A stretch of DNA of 20,122 nt from positions 1 through 20,122 of the forward strand of contig CAMCBB010000020.1 in assembly GCA_945872875.1 (NCBI GenBank), given 5' to 3'. How positions within the stretch are numbered: the stretch's first letter is position 1; every line of letters begins with the position of its first letter. The notes beneath the pieces were generated by a model. The model was not told the origin of the DNA. It saw nothing but the letters and a program-made list of their open reading frames with translations, and made no database searches. The DNA comes from Flavobacterium psychrophilum (GTDB taxonomy: Bacteria; Bacteroidota; Bacteroidia; Flavobacteriales; Flavobacteriaceae). The position numbers and the translations under genes are program-made. Shown piece by piece: positions 1 to 7,593 of this stretch.

Positions 1-38
1 ACATTTTCAACTTCTGGGATGGTAATGTCTGCTTTCAT
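1..38 (-). CDS. Start of an unidentified protein gene, cut by the left edge
   Basis: An ATG on the minus strand (complement of 36-38) opens a frame reading MKADITIPEV and a few more residues before the window ends. Only about 12 codons are visible, so no family can be assigned. It lies downstream of pheS on the same strand, separated from the pheS stop by 84 bases of repeat-rich DNA, so it may have its own promoter or be read from pheS. I call it a gene only because the start is placed after a non-coding gap and the frame is open to the edge; a chance ATG is not excluded. Confidence 0.5.
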   Translation of the reverse strand, partial: MKADITIPEVEN

Positions 39-43
39 TTTAG

Positions 44-113
44 AGATAATAGATTATAGACAAAAAGATAATAGACCAAAAGATAGCATCTCTCATCTAT
101 CCATCTATTATCT
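44..113. repeat. Direct and inverted AGATAATAGA repeats downstream of pheS
   Basis: AGATAATAGA occurs at 44-53 and again at 66-75 (22-base period), and its exact reverse complement TCTATTATCT lies at 104-113. Read on the minus strand, downstream of the pheS stop, the 113-104 copy can pair with 75-66, which is followed by a run of T. The alternative partner is 53-44. The stem is almost only A/T and the loop is 28 bases, so it is at best a weak terminator. Confidence 0.5.
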
Positions 114-122
114 ATTTTCTTT

Positions 123-1142
123 TTAGATACTAGCTTTAAATTGTTCTAAGAAACGCACATCGTTTTCATAAAACATTCTAATATCTCCAATTTGGTATAA
201 CAACATGGCAATACGCTCAATTCCCATTCCGAAGGCAAAACCATTGTATTCATCTGGATTGATGCCACAGTTTTTCAACACATTTGGATCTACCATTCCG
301 CAACCACCAATTTCCAACCACCCTGTTCCTTTGGTGATACGGTAATCGGTTTCGGTTTTTAGTCCCCAATAAATATCAATTTCGGCACTTGGCTCTGTAA
401 AAGGGAAATAACTTGGGCGCAACCGAATTTTAGATTTGCCAAACATTTCTTTGGTGAAATACAAAAGGGTTTGTTTTAAATCGGCAAACGAAACCTCTTT
501 ATCAATATACAATCCTTCTACTTGGTGAAAAATACAATGCGAACGCGATGAAACGGCCTCATTACGAAAAACCCTTCCCGGAGAAATGGTACGAATAGGC
601 GGTTTGTTATTTTCCATATAACGCACTTGTACCGATGAGGTATGGGTACGCAGTAAAACATCGGGATTGGTTTGGATGAAAAAAGTATCCTGCATATCTC
701 GTGCCGGATGGTATTCTGGTAGGTTTAATGCGGTAAAATTATGCCAATCATCTTCAATTTCTGGACCTTCAGACACATTAAATCCAACGGTAGAAAAGAT
801 ATCGATAATTTGATTTTTAACAATAGAAATAGGGTGGCGGGAGCCAATAGTAACCGGTTCGCTAGGACGTGTTAAATCACCATAGAATCCTTTAATTTCT
901 TCTTTGCTTTCTAACTCCTCTTGAATCGATTTTACTTTTTCTTCAGCAACATTTCGAAGTTCGTTTAAAACCAAACCAAAATCTTTCTTTTGTTCGTTTG
1001 GTACATTTTTAAATTCTGCAAAAAGTTCTTTTAGCAAGCCTTTACTCCCTAAATATTTAATACGAAATTGCTCTAAAGCTTCTTTGTTTTTGTCGTTGAA
1101 CGCTTTAGCTTCTTCAATATGTTGTTGTATCTTATCTATCAT
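123..1142 (-). CDS. pheS: Phenylalanine--tRNA ligase alpha subunit
   Basis: Cytoplasmic class II aminoacyl-tRNA synthetase subunit that forms an alpha2-beta2 enzyme with PheT and charges tRNA-Phe with phenylalanine. The 339-aa length is normal for bacterial PheS. Residues 1-90 form the helical, coiled-coil tRNA-binding arm. The catalytic domain follows, with [12 protein letters not shown] near 125-136, class II motif 2 ([14 protein letters not shown], about 189-202) and motif 3 ([13 protein letters not shown], about 303-315). The alanine in FAFGMG is the usual residue of the phenylalanine pocket. The start ATG lies 19 bases downstream of a TAAATTTG promoter element. pheT is not in the window, so the two subunits are encoded apart, as is common in this phylum. 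Identification rests on whole-length family match and is firm. Confidence 0.98.
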   Translation of the reverse strand: MIDKIQQHIEEAKAFNDKNKEALEQFRIKYLGSKGLLKELFAEFKNVPNEQKKDFGLVLNELRNVAEEKVKSIQEELESKEEIKGFYGDLTRPSEPVTIGSRHPISIVKNQIIDIFSTVGFNVSEGPEIEDDWHNFTALNLPEYHPARDMQDTFFIQTNPDVLLRTHTSSVQVRYMENNKPPIRTISPGRVFRNEAVSSRSHCIFHQVEGLYIDKEVSFADLKQTLLYFTKEMFGKSKIRLRPSYFPFTEPSAEIDIYWGLKTETDYRITKGTGWLEIGGCGMVDPNVLKNCGINPDEYNGFAFGMGIERIAMLLYQIGDIRMFYENDVRFLEQFKASI

Positions 1143-1161
1143 CGAAATCTCTTTAATGCTG

Positions 1162-1169
1162 CAAATTTA
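1162..1169 (-). promoter_or_regulatory. Putative -7 element of the pheS promoter
   Basis: The minus strand reads TAAATTTG, an exact match to the Bacteroidota TAnnTTTG element, 19 bases before the pheS ATG. No TTG/TTTG -33 box is seen at the usual distance; that position is instead filled by the 7-base tandem repeat at 1175-1207. Confidence 0.5.
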
Positions 1170-1174
1170 AGTAA

Positions 1175-1207
1175 AAGTTGGAAGTTGGAAGTTGGAAGTT
1201 GGAAGTT
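1175..1207. repeat. 7-base tandem repeat (AAGTTGG x 4.7)
   Basis: Four perfect copies of AAGTTGG (1175-1181, 1182-1188, 1189-1195, 1196-1202) plus a partial AAGTT to 1207. It lies in the gap between pheS and the next upstream minus-strand gene, directly upstream of the putative pheS -7 element, so it covers the area where a -33 box would be expected. Perfect tandem units of this kind can change copy number by slippage. Confidence 0.95.
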
Positions 1208-1235
1208 TTTTGAAGAAATATTAATTCAACAATCG

Positions 1236-1592
1236 TTAATCAATTAGTTCTTTTTCTATAAAATAATTTACAATTGCTTCTTTCATCAACACCGATTGTT
1301 CCCCTGATTTTAGCGGTGGAAGTTCTTCTTTTATTTTGTAATGAGGCCAACCTTCTTTATCTACGTAATCAAATTCATAATAGCCATAAGGTTCAAGCAA
1401 ACGACAAATGGCGATGTGCATCAGGTTGACTTTTTCATCTTTCTTAAATAATTGCTGAAAACGGCCATATTCTTGCACGCCAATTAAATAAATTATAGCA
1501 TCCAAATCTAAATCTTCGCCTTGCGAAAATTGATTGGAAAGTATCGAAACAACATTCTCCCAGCGTTCTTTTAATTGTATATCTCTTGACAT
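1236..1592 (-). CDS. Small conserved protein of unknown function (118 aa)
   Basis: A 118-aa soluble, acidic protein with no signal peptide or membrane segment. The first two thirds look mostly helical (SRDIQLKERWENVVSILS, then a segment rich in Asp and Leu). The middle holds EPYGYYEFDYVDKEGWPHY, a Tyr/Trp-rich stretch, and the C-terminus is another helix (about 100-116). I do not recognise a named domain; I believe it is a lineage-restricted flavobacterial protein but cannot prove that here. It is divergent from the cvpA-like gene and 93 bases upstream of pheS on the same strand. A TATATTTG element lies about 48 bases before its ATG. Coding status is supported by a complete frame, normal codon use and a sensible position; function is unknown. 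Confidence 0.85.
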   Translation of the reverse strand: MSRDIQLKERWENVVSILSNQFSQGEDLDLDAIIYLIGVQEYGRFQQLFKKDEKVNLMHIAICRLLEPYGYYEFDYVDKEGWPHYKIKEELPPLKSGEQSVLMKEAIVNYFIEKELID

Positions 1593-1640
1593 TTATTTTT
1601 ATTGAATGTGAAAATAGATTTTGTGTTTTCTATCCAATTG

Positions 1641-1648
1641 CAAATATA
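1641..1648 (-). promoter_or_regulatory. Putative -7 element for the 118-aa gene
   Basis: The minus strand reads TATATTTG, matching TAnnTTTG, about 48 bases before the ATG of the 1236-1592 gene. No convincing -33 element is present at the usual spacing. Confidence 0.4.
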
Positions 1649-1669
1649 TTACTTTTCGGGTCTTTAATC

Positions 1670-1699
1670 TTTGTTCTCGATTGTAATCTATTATATTTG
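1670..1699 (+). promoter_or_regulatory. Promoter of the cvpA-like gene (-33 TTTG, -7 TATATTTG)
   Basis: TTTG at 1670-1673 and TATATTTG at 1692-1699 are separated by 18 bases, close to the Bacteroidota housekeeping sigma consensus TTTG - about 19 - TAnnTTTG. The ATG follows the -7 element by 17 bases, implying a very short leader. This is the best complete promoter in the window. Confidence 0.65.
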
Positions 1700-1716
1700 T
1701 ACTTTATTCTTTACTA

Positions 1717-2190
1717 ATGATTTTTATTGATATTATTTTAGGCGCTTTACTAGTTTACGGTTTAATTCGCGGATTGAAAAACGGATTAATTATAGAATTT
1801 GCTTCTTTGATTTCTTTGTTTCTTGGAATTTATTTGGCTGTTAAATTTTCTTCTATTTTAGGGGATAGTAAAACGGCAAAAGTGATTGGATTTATTATAA
1901 TATTAGTTTTGGTTCTAATCGGAATTCAATTGCTTGCAAAAGCACTTTCTAAAATTGTAAGCGCAATGTTATTGGGCGGATTTAATAAAATTGGGGGTGC
2001 CATTTTGGGAACAATTAGAATGGCTTTATTTCTTGGAGTACTATTGAGTTTGTTTCAAAAAGTAAATCAAAATAATGACCTAGTATCTAAAGAGACCGAA
2101 ACCAAATCGTTGTTTTTTAACCCAATTTATAAGACTTCGGACTTCATGCTGCCTGTTTTATCAAGCTGGTTTTCTCATTTGAAGAAATAA
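1717..2190 (+). CDS. CvpA family inner-membrane protein
   Basis: A 157-aa protein with about four hydrophobic segments (roughly 3-19, 26-45, 57-76, 91-112) and the family's N-terminal pattern D-I-I-L-G...GLIRGLKNGLI, followed by a short polar C-terminal tail. CvpA proteins are integral inner-membrane proteins named after colicin V production in E. coli; their biochemical role is not well defined, with links to envelope homeostasis. It stands alone on the plus strand, starting from a short-leader promoter, and converges with batE, whose stop lies 8 bases away with no visible terminator. The assignment to the family is good; any specific function is not supported. I leave the symbol empty because the E. 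coli role may not apply. Confidence 0.85.
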   Translation: MIFIDIILGALLVYGLIRGLKNGLIIEFASLISLFLGIYLAVKFSSILGDSKTAKVIGFIIILVLVLIGIQLLAKALSKIVSAMLLGGFNKIGGAILGTIRMALFLGVLLSLFQKVNQNNDLVSKETETKSLFFNPIYKTSDFMLPVLSSWFSHLKK

Positions 2191-2198
2191 TCCAAATA

Positions 2199-2942
2199 TT
2201 AATTCAATTCTTTAACAGCATCCTCTGGAATCCATCCCATACTTTCATCAGATAATTGAATTTTTTTCCAATTAGCGATGCTTTCTATAATAGTTACTTT
2301 AGTTCCTTCGTGAAGCAAAATAGTTTCTGGGCTAGTTGCTTTTGGCTCTCCTTTTACCGATACACTTTCAGCAAAAATAATTGCCGATTTTTCAGATGCT
2401 ATTCGGTTTTTTTCATAAATTCCTGAAGTAACACTTATTGCAATTCCTAGAAAAATAAAAAACATCCCCGAAAAGAAAACGCGTTTTCTAAAAGCAGTTC
2501 CCGAAAGGTAATACCCAGCAAAAAATACCAAGAACAAAAATGCCAAAACAACTGCAATCCAAGCCCAAGTATCATAATAATAACTAGAAGTGAAATCCTG
2601 AATTAATTTGCTAAAGCCAACTTTTGGTACGATTTTAATGTCATCAATAGTCATTTTTCTAGCAAAATCGAGATTCGTTATTATTTCCTCGTCATTCGGA
2701 TTTAATTGCAATGCTTTTTCATAATTATAAACTGCAGGCGCTACTTTATGTAATTTATAATAGCAGTTTCCTATATTAAAATACAATTCGGCCGAATGTT
2801 TCCCTGTTGCTAGTTCACTTTCATACTGATTAATTGCTTCGGTATAATTTTCTTTTTGATACAATTGATTTCCTTTTTCAAAAGCCTTTTGTGCAAATGA
2901 AAACTGAATTATGAAAAGGAATAGTAAAAGCTGTTTTTTCAT
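2199..2942 (-). CDS. batE: BatE: TPR and SH3-domain membrane protein
   Basis: Last gene of the moxR-Bat operon. The 247-aa product has a signal peptide (1-17, ending FSFA-Q), two to three TPR units at about 18-98 (GNQLYQKENYTEAINQYESEL; AELYFNIGNCYYKLHKVAPAVYNYEKALQLNP), two membrane helices at about 126-146 and 154-172, and a bacterial SH3-like domain at about 186-245 (typical GTKVTIIES.ANWKKIQLSDESMGWIP). This is the standard Bacteroidota BatE layout: TPRs outside the membrane as a protein-binding scaffold, followed by a hairpin anchor and an SH3b domain. It lies 18 bases after batD. Bat proteins were named from a Bacteroides fragilis aerotolerance locus; the molecular activity remains unclear. 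Confidence 0.9.
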   Translation of the reverse strand: MKKQLLLFLFIIQFSFAQKAFEKGNQLYQKENYTEAINQYESELATGKHSAELYFNIGNCYYKLHKVAPAVYNYEKALQLNPNDEEIITNLDFARKMTIDDIKIVPKVGFSKLIQDFTSSYYYDTWAWIAVVLAFLFLVFFAGYYLSGTAFRKRVFFSGMFFIFLGIAISVTSGIYEKNRIASEKSAIIFAESVSVKGEPKATSPETILLHEGTKVTIIESIANWKKIQLSDESMGWIPEDAVKELN

Positions 2943-2960
2943 ATTTAAATACTTAATAAA

Positions 2961-4724
2961 TTAAGCTAATTGTTTTTCTAAACTCGATAGTATAGCAATC
3001 GCTTTATCATAATCTTGCTGAATCGTTACACTTGTAGATGGTGCATAGCGAGCCAATTCGCAACTTTCTGTTAGATTAATAAATTCTTTTACCGTATCGG
3101 CATCGGCATTTCGCGTAAGCAAAATATCGGTTATGATATCCTTACTCATTTCAGATGTCTCAATGCTTAATTTGGCTTTCAAGAAATTGTGCATTGCTTT
3201 TTCTAAGGCTATATAAAATGGCTCTTTGTTTTGTAATTGTTTTTGAGCTTCGGATAAGTATTTCTTTGCCAAAGCGTTTGTTTTTCTCTTTTTGTTCCCT
3301 GCCACATCGGCATCTTCTGCTTCTTTTCTTTTTCTGAATAATATTAATGCAGGAATTCCTAAAAACGGCAATGCCATCAAAGTATAAAATAATCCAGAAC
3401 CTATGAAATCATCAGATTGAATGGGTTTTAGCGTAGTAGTTTGTTTAACAAAAGCAAACGCTTTGCTAGCTGTAACAGGGACCTTAGCACTTCCTGGTGG
3501 AGGTGTAGTTCCTGAATTTGCAACTCCGGGACCATCTAAAACATTTAAAACAATTTCAGATGAAGTTATGGTTTTATAGCTTCTAGTTCCTAAATCAAAA
3601 TAGGAAAAACGCAGCGGTTTTATTGGAAAATTCCCCTTCGATTGCGGAATGATAGTGTATTTATCTGAAATTCTTCCTGACATTCCGGTAAGTGGTGTGC
3701 TTACATTTTCTGAATGTTGTGGGTCGTACATTTCTAAAGTTGAAGGAACCACCGGTTTAGGTAAACTAAACAATTTTAAATTTCCTGTGCCTGTTACCGT
3801 AATATCTAAATCTAATGATTCTCCAAATTTTAGACCAGTTCTTGAAGGAGTCACTTTGAAATTAAATTTTCCAACTGCCCCCGAAAAATCATCAGGTTTT
3901 CCTGCCAATGGCAATGGTTTTACAGAAATAACTTTACTTCCTGCAGAAACACGTTTGCTGTCTTCAACTAATTGTACTTGTCCAAAAAAGTTAGGTCTAC
4001 CTCTTGGAACTTGGCAATCAATATCTAATGAAAGCGGCTCAATTTCTAAACTTCCTGATTTTTGCGGATACAATACCGTTTTACGCAAAACCACATAACG
4101 GTATTTTTGTCCTTTAAATATTCCTTCTTCAGCAACCAATTGTTTGATGTCAATATTTTGACTCCAAAAATCATTGTATTTTGGTTTATTCAATTCGCGC
4201 CAATTGGTAATCCCAATGTTGTAGCTAAAATATAATTTGTAAACTACCGTAATAGGCTCGTTTACATATGGATTGGTTTTAGAAATATCGGCAACCAAAT
4301 ACAAGTTATCATCTGCCTTAACCGTAGCGGGCTCGTTTGGATCATTCGGTTGTTGCACGGCATTGGTAACATTGATTTTGATAGGCAGTGTTTTATATAA
4401 CTGTCCATTTATTTCAATAACTGCTTGACGAATTACTAAATTCCCTTTTTGCAAAGGCAATAAAATATAGGTATACGATTTTTGAAAAGTGCTTCTACCA
4501 TTTATCCATGACTGGCTAATTGATTGACTTGGTCCACCTACAACTCTAAAGCCACAAGCCTCAAAATTTGGTGGCACAAAATTATCGCCATCTTCATTCA
4601 TAGAAAATTCAATTCGCACCCTCTCATTTAACCCCAGTGTGTTCTTACTAACATTTGCCTCAAATTTTACTTGAGCAAATGCAGCGCTTGCGGTGATTAA
4701 TAGTAAGATTAAATATCGTTTCAT
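2961..4724 (-). CDS. batD: BatD: large periplasmic protein with one membrane anchor
   Basis: A 587-aa protein of the BatD (oxygen tolerance) family. It has a signal peptide (1-17, ASAAFA-Q), a long extracytoplasmic part of repeated beta-sandwich, immunoglobulin-like domains (about 18-395, with the family phrase LGLNERVRIEFSMNEDGDNFVPPNF near the N-terminus and a second similar unit from about 290, GLKFGESLDLDITVTGTGNLK), a Pro/Thr/Ser linker (about 400-430), one membrane helix (about 445-463) and a cytoplasmic helical tail with Lys/Arg after the helix (FRKRKE). The start ATG is preceded by a 30-base gap after batC. Role inferred from the family: an envelope-side partner of the BatA/BatB von Willebrand proteins. 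No enzymatic motif is visible. Confidence 0.93.
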   Translation of the reverse strand: MKRYLILLLITASAAFAQVKFEANVSKNTLGLNERVRIEFSMNEDGDNFVPPNFEACGFRVVGGPSQSISQSWINGRSTFQKSYTYILLPLQKGNLVIRQAVIEINGQLYKTLPIKINVTNAVQQPNDPNEPATVKADDNLYLVADISKTNPYVNEPITVVYKLYFSYNIGITNWRELNKPKYNDFWSQNIDIKQLVAEEGIFKGQKYRYVVLRKTVLYPQKSGSLEIEPLSLDIDCQVPRGRPNFFGQVQLVEDSKRVSAGSKVISVKPLPLAGKPDDFSGAVGKFNFKVTPSRTGLKFGESLDLDITVTGTGNLKLFSLPKPVVPSTLEMYDPQHSENVSTPLTGMSGRISDKYTIIPQSKGNFPIKPLRFSYFDLGTRSYKTITSSEIVLNVLDGPGVANSGTTPPPGSAKVPVTASKAFAFVKQTTTLKPIQSDDFIGSGLFYTLMALPFLGIPALILFRKRKEAEDADVAGNKKRKTNALAKKYLSEAQKQLQNKEPFYIALEKAMHNFLKAKLSIETSEMSKDIITDILLTRNADADTVKEFINLTESCELARYAPSTSVTIQQDYDKAIAILSSLEKQLA

Positions 4725-4754
4725 TTTATAATTCCTAATTTTATATTCTAATTT

Positions 4755-5504
4755 TTACCAATCTTTTTCTGGTTTCTTCGGATTGGCTTGCACTTTTTGA
4801 GCATTTACTTTTTCCTGGACCTTTTTCTCTTCATTATTTACTGCATCCAATAAATTGTCTATTCGCTGCTTGGATGCTCCACTTGGTTTCGGCTGTGGTT
4901 TTTCACCATCGCCTTTGTCTTGTTTATCTTTTTTGTCTTTGCCGTCTTTCTTATCCTTGTCTTTATTGTCGCCTTTATCTTTCTTATCGTCGTTTTTGTC
5001 TTTGTTTTTATCTTTTTCCTTTTCTTTCTCCTTATCCTTCTTTTTATCTTTTTTCTTGTCTTGCTCTTTTGGTGGCGGATTATCTTTCAGCATTTTTTTT
5101 GCTAAAGCAAAATTATATCTAGTTTCTTCATCATTCGGATCGTTTCGCAATGCATTTTTATAGGCTTCTACGGCATTCGAATAATTTTTTTCTTTCATAA
5201 ACGAATTTCCTAAATTATGAAATGCCTGATGTTTGTCTGATTTGGTTTTAGCGTCTTTAATCGCTTTTACAAATTGATATTTAGCTTCAGCTGTTTGATT
5301 TTGTTTGTAAATTGAAGTCCCTAGATTATACGAAGCAATTGATTTCTTTTTAAATTTTGCCTGAGATAAACGATAATCAGCTTCAGCATCAGCATAATTT
5401 TTGTCGGCAAATTTTTCATTCCCTTGCGGCAAAAATATATCCTTTTCTTGAGCTTGAGCAACCAAAGAAATTAGAATTACTAAATATGTTATTGTTTTTT
5501 TCAT
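4755..5504 (-). CDS. batC: BatC: TPR protein with a Lys/Asp/Glu-rich linker
   Basis: A 249-aa exported protein. A signal peptide (1-18, LVAQAQ) is followed by TPR units at about 25-140 (KFADKNYADAEADYRLSQAKF, ASYNLGTSIYKQNQTAEAKYQFVKAI, QAFHNLGNSFMKEKNYSNAVEAYKNALRNDPND). Residues about 147-200 are an extreme low-complexity stretch made almost wholly of K, D, E, N and G, followed by a Pro-rich bit and a short C-terminal segment (KQRIDNLLDAVNNEEKKVQEKV). It lies between batB (27 bases) and batD (30 bases). TPRs suggest a scaffold for partner proteins; the charged region is probably disordered and, being of alternating charge, may act as a flexible spacer. The plus-strand frames opposite this region are low-complexity shadows. 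Confidence 0.9.
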   Translation of the reverse strand: MKKTITYLVILISLVAQAQEKDIFLPQGNEKFADKNYADAEADYRLSQAKFKKKSIASYNLGTSIYKQNQTAEAKYQFVKAIKDAKTKSDKHQAFHNLGNSFMKEKNYSNAVEAYKNALRNDPNDEETRYNFALAKKMLKDNPPPKEQDKKKDKKKDKEKEKEKDKNKDKNDDKKDKGDNKDKDKKDGKDKKDKQDKGDGEKPQPKPSGASKQRIDNLLDAVNNEEKKVQEKVNAQKVQANPKKPEKDW

Positions 5505-5531
5505 TTTTATAAATTCAGAAAAGAATCCTAT

Positions 5532-6584
5532 TTATTCTCTACTTTCTTTTTCTTCATTAAACAAATTCATTTTTCGAACCCATTTGGTTTTTCTTTCCGT
5601 TAGGAAAACATCCAAAAACAAGCAGAAAAATCCGAATCCTAAAAACCATTGAAATTGCGATTTATAATTAGCCATCATCGCGCCTTCAAACTCTGTTTTT
5701 TGAGTATTATCTAACACCTTTTTTACATAATCAATCACTGCTTTAGTAGAGTTTCCATCTACATAGCCACCTTTGGTGCTTTTTGCTATTACTGATAATA
5801 CTTCAGCATTTCTTTTGGTTATTACGACTTGATTGTCTTGGTCTTTTTGAAAACTTTCCACAACGCCATTTCTTTTTAATGGAATTGGCCCCCCTTTTTC
5901 TGTTCCCACACCAATGGAAATTATTTTTAATCCCATTTTATCAGCATCTTCGGCTGCATTTTGAGCATTGTCTGAGTGGTCTTCACCATCAGAAATAATA
6001 ACCAACAACTTATTGGTTTTGTCTTTTTTATCAAAAAAATTATTTGCAGCCAAATTTATAGCTTCGTCAATGGAGGTTCCTTGAGAAGAAATCATCCCAG
6101 GATTCATGGTTTGTAAAAACATTTTAGCAACCGCATAATCAGAAGTCATTGGTAAAACGGGAAATGCACTACCCGAATAGGCAATAATTCCAATTCTATC
6201 GCTTCCTAATTGGTTTATTAATTGGGAAACCAATTGCTTACTTTTATCTAAACGGTTGGGAACAACATCTTCTGCAAGCATACTTTTTGATACATCAATA
6301 GCAAAAACAATATCAATTCCTTGTCGTTTCACCTTTTCAATCTTAACACCCATTTTTGGGTTAACCAACGCCAAAATTATAAAGCTTAACCCTAATAAAA
6401 CTAATGAGAATTTAAGTACGGGTTTGAAAATTGATTTCTCTGGGCTTAATTTTTTTATTAAATCCAAATCACCAAATGCTGCTTGTTTTTTTCTTTTCCA
6501 ATATTGTATATACAAAAATAGAAGCACCAATACTGGAACAACAACTAACAGATACAAATACCCTTTTTCTTCTAATTCAAACAT
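5532..6584 (-). CDS. batB: BatB: membrane-anchored von Willebrand factor A protein
   Basis: A 350-aa protein with membrane helices at about 9-27 and 55-74, a von Willebrand factor A domain at about 88-290, and a C-terminal helix at about 310-328 (WFLGFGFFCLFLDVFL). The metal-ion-dependent adhesion site is complete: D97-x-S99-x-S101 (AIDVSKSM), a Thr near 170 (SSQGTSIDEA) and D199 (IISDGEDHSD). Batch order and a similar 334-aa paralogue next door identify it as BatB. It starts 4 bases after batA ends, so translation is probably coupled. VWA domains bind protein partners through a divalent metal; MoxR ATPases commonly work on VWA clients, and the operon's moxR fits that. Confidence 0.93.
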   Translation of the reverse strand: MFELEEKGYLYLLVVVPVLVLLFLYIQYWKRKKQAAFGDLDLIKKLSPEKSIFKPVLKFSLVLLGLSFIILALVNPKMGVKIEKVKRQGIDIVFAIDVSKSMLAEDVVPNRLDKSKQLVSQLINQLGSDRIGIIAYSGSAFPVLPMTSDYAVAKMFLQTMNPGMISSQGTSIDEAINLAANNFFDKKDKTNKLLVIISDGEDHSDNAQNAAEDADKMGLKIISIGVGTEKGGPIPLKRNGVVESFQKDQDNQVVITKRNAEVLSVIAKSTKGGYVDGNSTKAVIDYVKKVLDNTQKTEFEGAMMANYKSQFQWFLGFGFFCLFLDVFLTERKTKWVRKMNLFNEEKESRE

Positions 6585-6588
6585 ATGC

Positions 6589-7593
6589 TTATATAAAACT
6601 TCTAAAAATGGTGTTTCTTAATACAATTTCAAGCAACAATAAAATTCCTGCAATCCATACAAATGGCCTGAATTTTTCGTCGTAATCATAAAATTTCAAC
6701 TCCTCTATTTCTGTAGTTTCTAATTTATTTATTTCGTCGTAAATACTTTCCAATTTACTATTGCTAGAGGCTCTAAAATATTTACCTCCAGTGTTTCTTG
6801 CAATGGTTTTCATTAATTCTTGATCAATTTCAACCGGCATCATTTTGTAAAGGAAATCCCTTCCGTTAGGGGCATACGCATAAGGAAATTCGGCCATTCC
6901 ATTAGATCCTAATCCTATGGTATATACTTTAATTCCGTATTCTTTTGCAATTTCTGAAGCAGTTTCAGGCTCAATAAAACCTGCGTTATTTACTCCATCT
7001 GTAAGTAAAATAATGATTTTACTTTTTGCTTTGCTTTCTTTTAATCGATTAACGGCGGTGGTTAAACCCATTCCAATACCGGTTCCGTCTTGCAATACCT
7101 TATCGTATTTAATATCGCTAATTGCTTCTTTGACGATGGCTTTATCGCTAGTTACAGGAGTTTTTGTATAGGCTTCGGCAGCATAAACTACGACTCCAAT
7201 TCTATCGTTTGGTCTTGCGTCAACAAAGTTGGAAGCTACTTGTTTTAAAGCCTCCATTCTATTTGGGCGTAAATCTTTAGCCAACATACTGCTTGAAAGG
7301 TCAATTGCCATAACAATATCAATTCCTTTGGTAGTTTTAGTTTGGTTGCTAATATCTACTGTTCGTGGTCGTGCCAGTGCAATTATCAATGAACTTAAAG
7401 CAATAATTCTTAATACATTTAGGTAGGGTTTTAATTTTGCCAAAATAGATTTTGAAGATTTAAAACCACCTATTGAACTTATTTTTAATGTCGCCGATTG
7501 TTGCTTGCGTTTAAAGAATAGCCAGGCTATTGCAATTGGAATTACTAAAAATAACCAAAAAAACTCCGGATTTAAAAAAGTAACTTTATCCAT
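6589..7593 (-). CDS. batA: BatA: membrane-anchored von Willebrand factor A protein
   Basis: A 334-aa protein with the same build as BatB: N-terminal helices (about 10-27 and 57-74), a VWA domain (about 90-290) and a C-terminal hydrophobic helix (about 309-327). The metal site is intact: D98-x-S100-x-S102 (AIDLSSSM), T171 (LQDGTGIGMGL) and D199 (LLTDGVNN). Its ATG overlaps the stop of the upstream 542-aa gene by one base (TAATG arrangement), which indicates translational coupling. It is likely to sit in the inner membrane with the VWA domain exposed, and to act with BatB, MoxR and the TPR proteins. BatA and BatB probably arose by duplication; the two are clearly related around the metal site but divergent elsewhere. 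Confidence 0.93.
   Translation of the reverse strand: MDKVTFLNPEFFWLFLVIPIAIAWLFFKRKQQSATLKISSIGGFKSSKSILAKLKPYLNVLRIIALSSLIIALARPRTVDISNQTKTTKGIDIVMAIDLSSSMLAKDLRPNRMEALKQVASNFVDARPNDRIGVVVYAAEAYTKTPVTSDKAIVKEAISDIKYDKVLQDGTGIGMGLTTAVNRLKESKAKSKIIILLTDGVNNAGFIEPETASEIAKEYGIKVYTIGLGSNGMAEFPYAYAPNGRDFLYKMMPVEIDQELMKTIARNTGGKYFRASSNSKLESIYDEINKLETTEIEELKFYDYDEKFRPFVWIAGILLLLEIVLRNTIFRSFI

Noticed and set aside
3649..4098. 149-aa plus-strand frame opposite batD
   Set aside because: Lies fully inside a well-supported gene, has no recognisable domain and no promoter or start context.
4855..5163. Long plus-strand open frames opposite batC (for example a frame rich in Ser, Leu and Phe)
   Set aside because: They mirror the K/D/E-rich low-complexity codons of batC, have repetitive hydrophobic content and no initiation context. 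Shadows.
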